14,986 bases of DNA from positions 1 through 14,986 of the forward strand of contig DAHVFK010000038.1 of the NCBI GenBank assembly GCA_027317055.1. Direction: 5' to 3'. The DNA comes from Betaproteobacteria bacterium. GTDB lineage: Bacteria; Pseudomonadota; Gammaproteobacteria; Burkholderiales; SG8-39. The position numbers and the translations under genes are program-made. Positions 14,316 to 14,986 of this stretch are shown here, in pieces (the first letter of the stretch is position 1; each line of letters opens with the position of its first letter). Below the pieces are notes generated by a model that worked only from the letters and a program-made list of their open reading frames with translations, was not told the origin of the DNA and did no database searches.

Positions 14316-14986
14316 ATGATGTCCGCCAAGCGCGCGGCCGGCGTGGCAGTGCTGTTGGCCAGCGCACTGGCGATTATCCTGCAGCCACCGTTGGTGCGCT
14401 CCGTGCGCGACCTCCTGTTCGACGGCTATCAGCGGCTCTACCCGCGGGAAAGAAAATCGGCACCGGCAATTATCGTGGCAATCGACGACCAGTCGCTTGC
14501 CAGGTACGGCCAATGGCCTTGGCCACGCGCGCGTATTGCGGAGCTTCTGCGGCGAATTGCCGCAACCGGCCCGGCGGTGATCGGAGTCGACATCCTTTTT
14601 TCGGAGCCGGACGAGGCGTCTCCAGACGGTTCGGGCGATGCCGCATTGATGCAGGCGATCCGCGGCAAAAAGGTCGTGCTCGCCGTTGCCGGCTTGCCAT
14701 ACCGTGACGCTCGCTTTCCGGCGCCGCCGAAGGTGGCGCCCGTCAGGCTGTATGCCCCGCACCCGCCGCCGTTGCCGAAGTTCGAGGGGCAACTGCAGAG
14801 CCTTCTCGAGCTGGATCGGGCCGCGGCCGGACGCGGTCTGATAAACGTGGGCGAGCCGGAGCGCATCATTCGGCAAGTACCGATCATGGCTCAGATCGGC
14901 GAAGTGTACGTGCCGTCGCTCGCGGTCGAGATGTTCCGCGTCGCGGCAGGGCTTGGCTCGATACGCCTCGACGCAAGTGGCCACGA
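14316..14986 (+). CDS. CHASE2 domain sensor protein (3' end cut off)
   Basis: The first 223 residues of a membrane sensor. A basic start is followed by a hydrophobic segment at about residues 8-24 (AGVAVLLASALAIIL), a membrane anchor or uncleaved signal. The rest matches CHASE2, a sensory domain placed outside the cytoplasmic membrane: VRDLLFDGYQRL, IIVAIDDQSLARYGQWPWPR, GVDILFSEPD, and the GRGLINV / IIRQVPIM region. CHASE2 is usually followed by two or three membrane helices and then an adenylate/guanylate cyclase, histidine kinase, Ser/Thr kinase or diguanylate cyclase domain; that part lies beyond the edge, so the output is unknown. The start is ATG 14316 or the adjacent ATG 14319; only two bases separate it from the MBL stop, and the TAAGG there is too close for a standard Shine-Dalgarno spacing, suggesting coupling. 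Confidence 0.9.
   Translation, partial: MMSAKRAAGVAVLLASALAIILQPPLVRSVRDLLFDGYQRLYPRERKSAPAIIVAIDDQSLARYGQWPWPRARIAELLRRIAATGPAVIGVDILFSEPDEASPDGSGDAALMQAIRGKKVVLAVAGLPYRDARFPAPPKVAPVRLYAPHPPPLPKFEGQLQSLLELDRAAAGRGLINVGEPERIIRQVPIMAQIGEVYVPSLAVEMFRVAAGLGSIRLDASGH

Overview
The window is GC-rich bacterial chromosome, most likely from a betaproteobacterium. The evidence is gene order and family membership: a DUF4936 gene coupled to ygfZ, with mltG-tmk-holB-pilZ running divergently from ygfZ, is an arrangement I associate with Betaproteobacteria. No rRNA, tRNA, CRISPR array, phage gene or transposase could be supported. Coding density is high, and only one gap exceeds 300 bases (7426-7850).

Layout. 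(1) Positions 1-1852, minus strand: the 5' part of a bifunctional class II aldolase / short-chain dehydrogenase that runs off the left edge. (2) 1893-2339, plus strand: a small GNAT acetyltransferase, divergent from the aldolase and overlapping the next convergent gene by four bases. (3) 4326-2336, minus strand: a tight operon ygfZ - DUF4936 - NRDE/TANGO2-like. (4) 4405-7425, plus strand: the housekeeping operon mltG - tmk - holB - pilZ (cell-wall glycan cleavage, dTMP phosphorylation, DNA polymerase III clamp loader, type IV pilus assembly). (5) 7426-7850: a non-coding interval that starts very AT-rich and holds several inverted repeats; tatD, which often follows pilZ, is absent here. (6) 8309-7851, minus strand: a DUF1178 zinc-ribbon-like protein. 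(7) 8379-12937, plus strand: four translationally coupled genes encoding a NicX-like (2,5-dihydroxypyridine dioxygenase family) protein, an alpha/beta hydrolase, an acyl-CoA-dehydrogenase-family flavoprotein and an acyl-CoA ligase. (8) 12978 to the right edge, plus strand: a STAS protein, an MBL-fold hydrolase and the start of a CHASE2 sensor protein.

The most interesting block is region 7. The first enzyme keeps the residues I expect for the NicX iron site, and the second is of the fold that deformylates the NicX product in nicotinate catabolism. The amidase and isomerase that finish that known route are absent; instead there are a CoA ligase and an acyl-CoA-dehydrogenase-like protein that lacks the usual catalytic glutamate. 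This suggests an uncharacterised CoA-dependent pathway for a heteroaromatic or related compound. Region 8 looks like a compact signalling unit in which the MBL hydrolase could act on the product of a cyclase or another output fused to CHASE2; that output domain lies outside the window.

Two divergent intergenic regions (around 1877 and 4362) carry overlapping or mirrored -10 elements on opposite strands, the pattern expected of bidirectional promoters. Start codons were often non-ATG (GTG or TTG) and were chosen from family alignment memory, overlaps and spacing.
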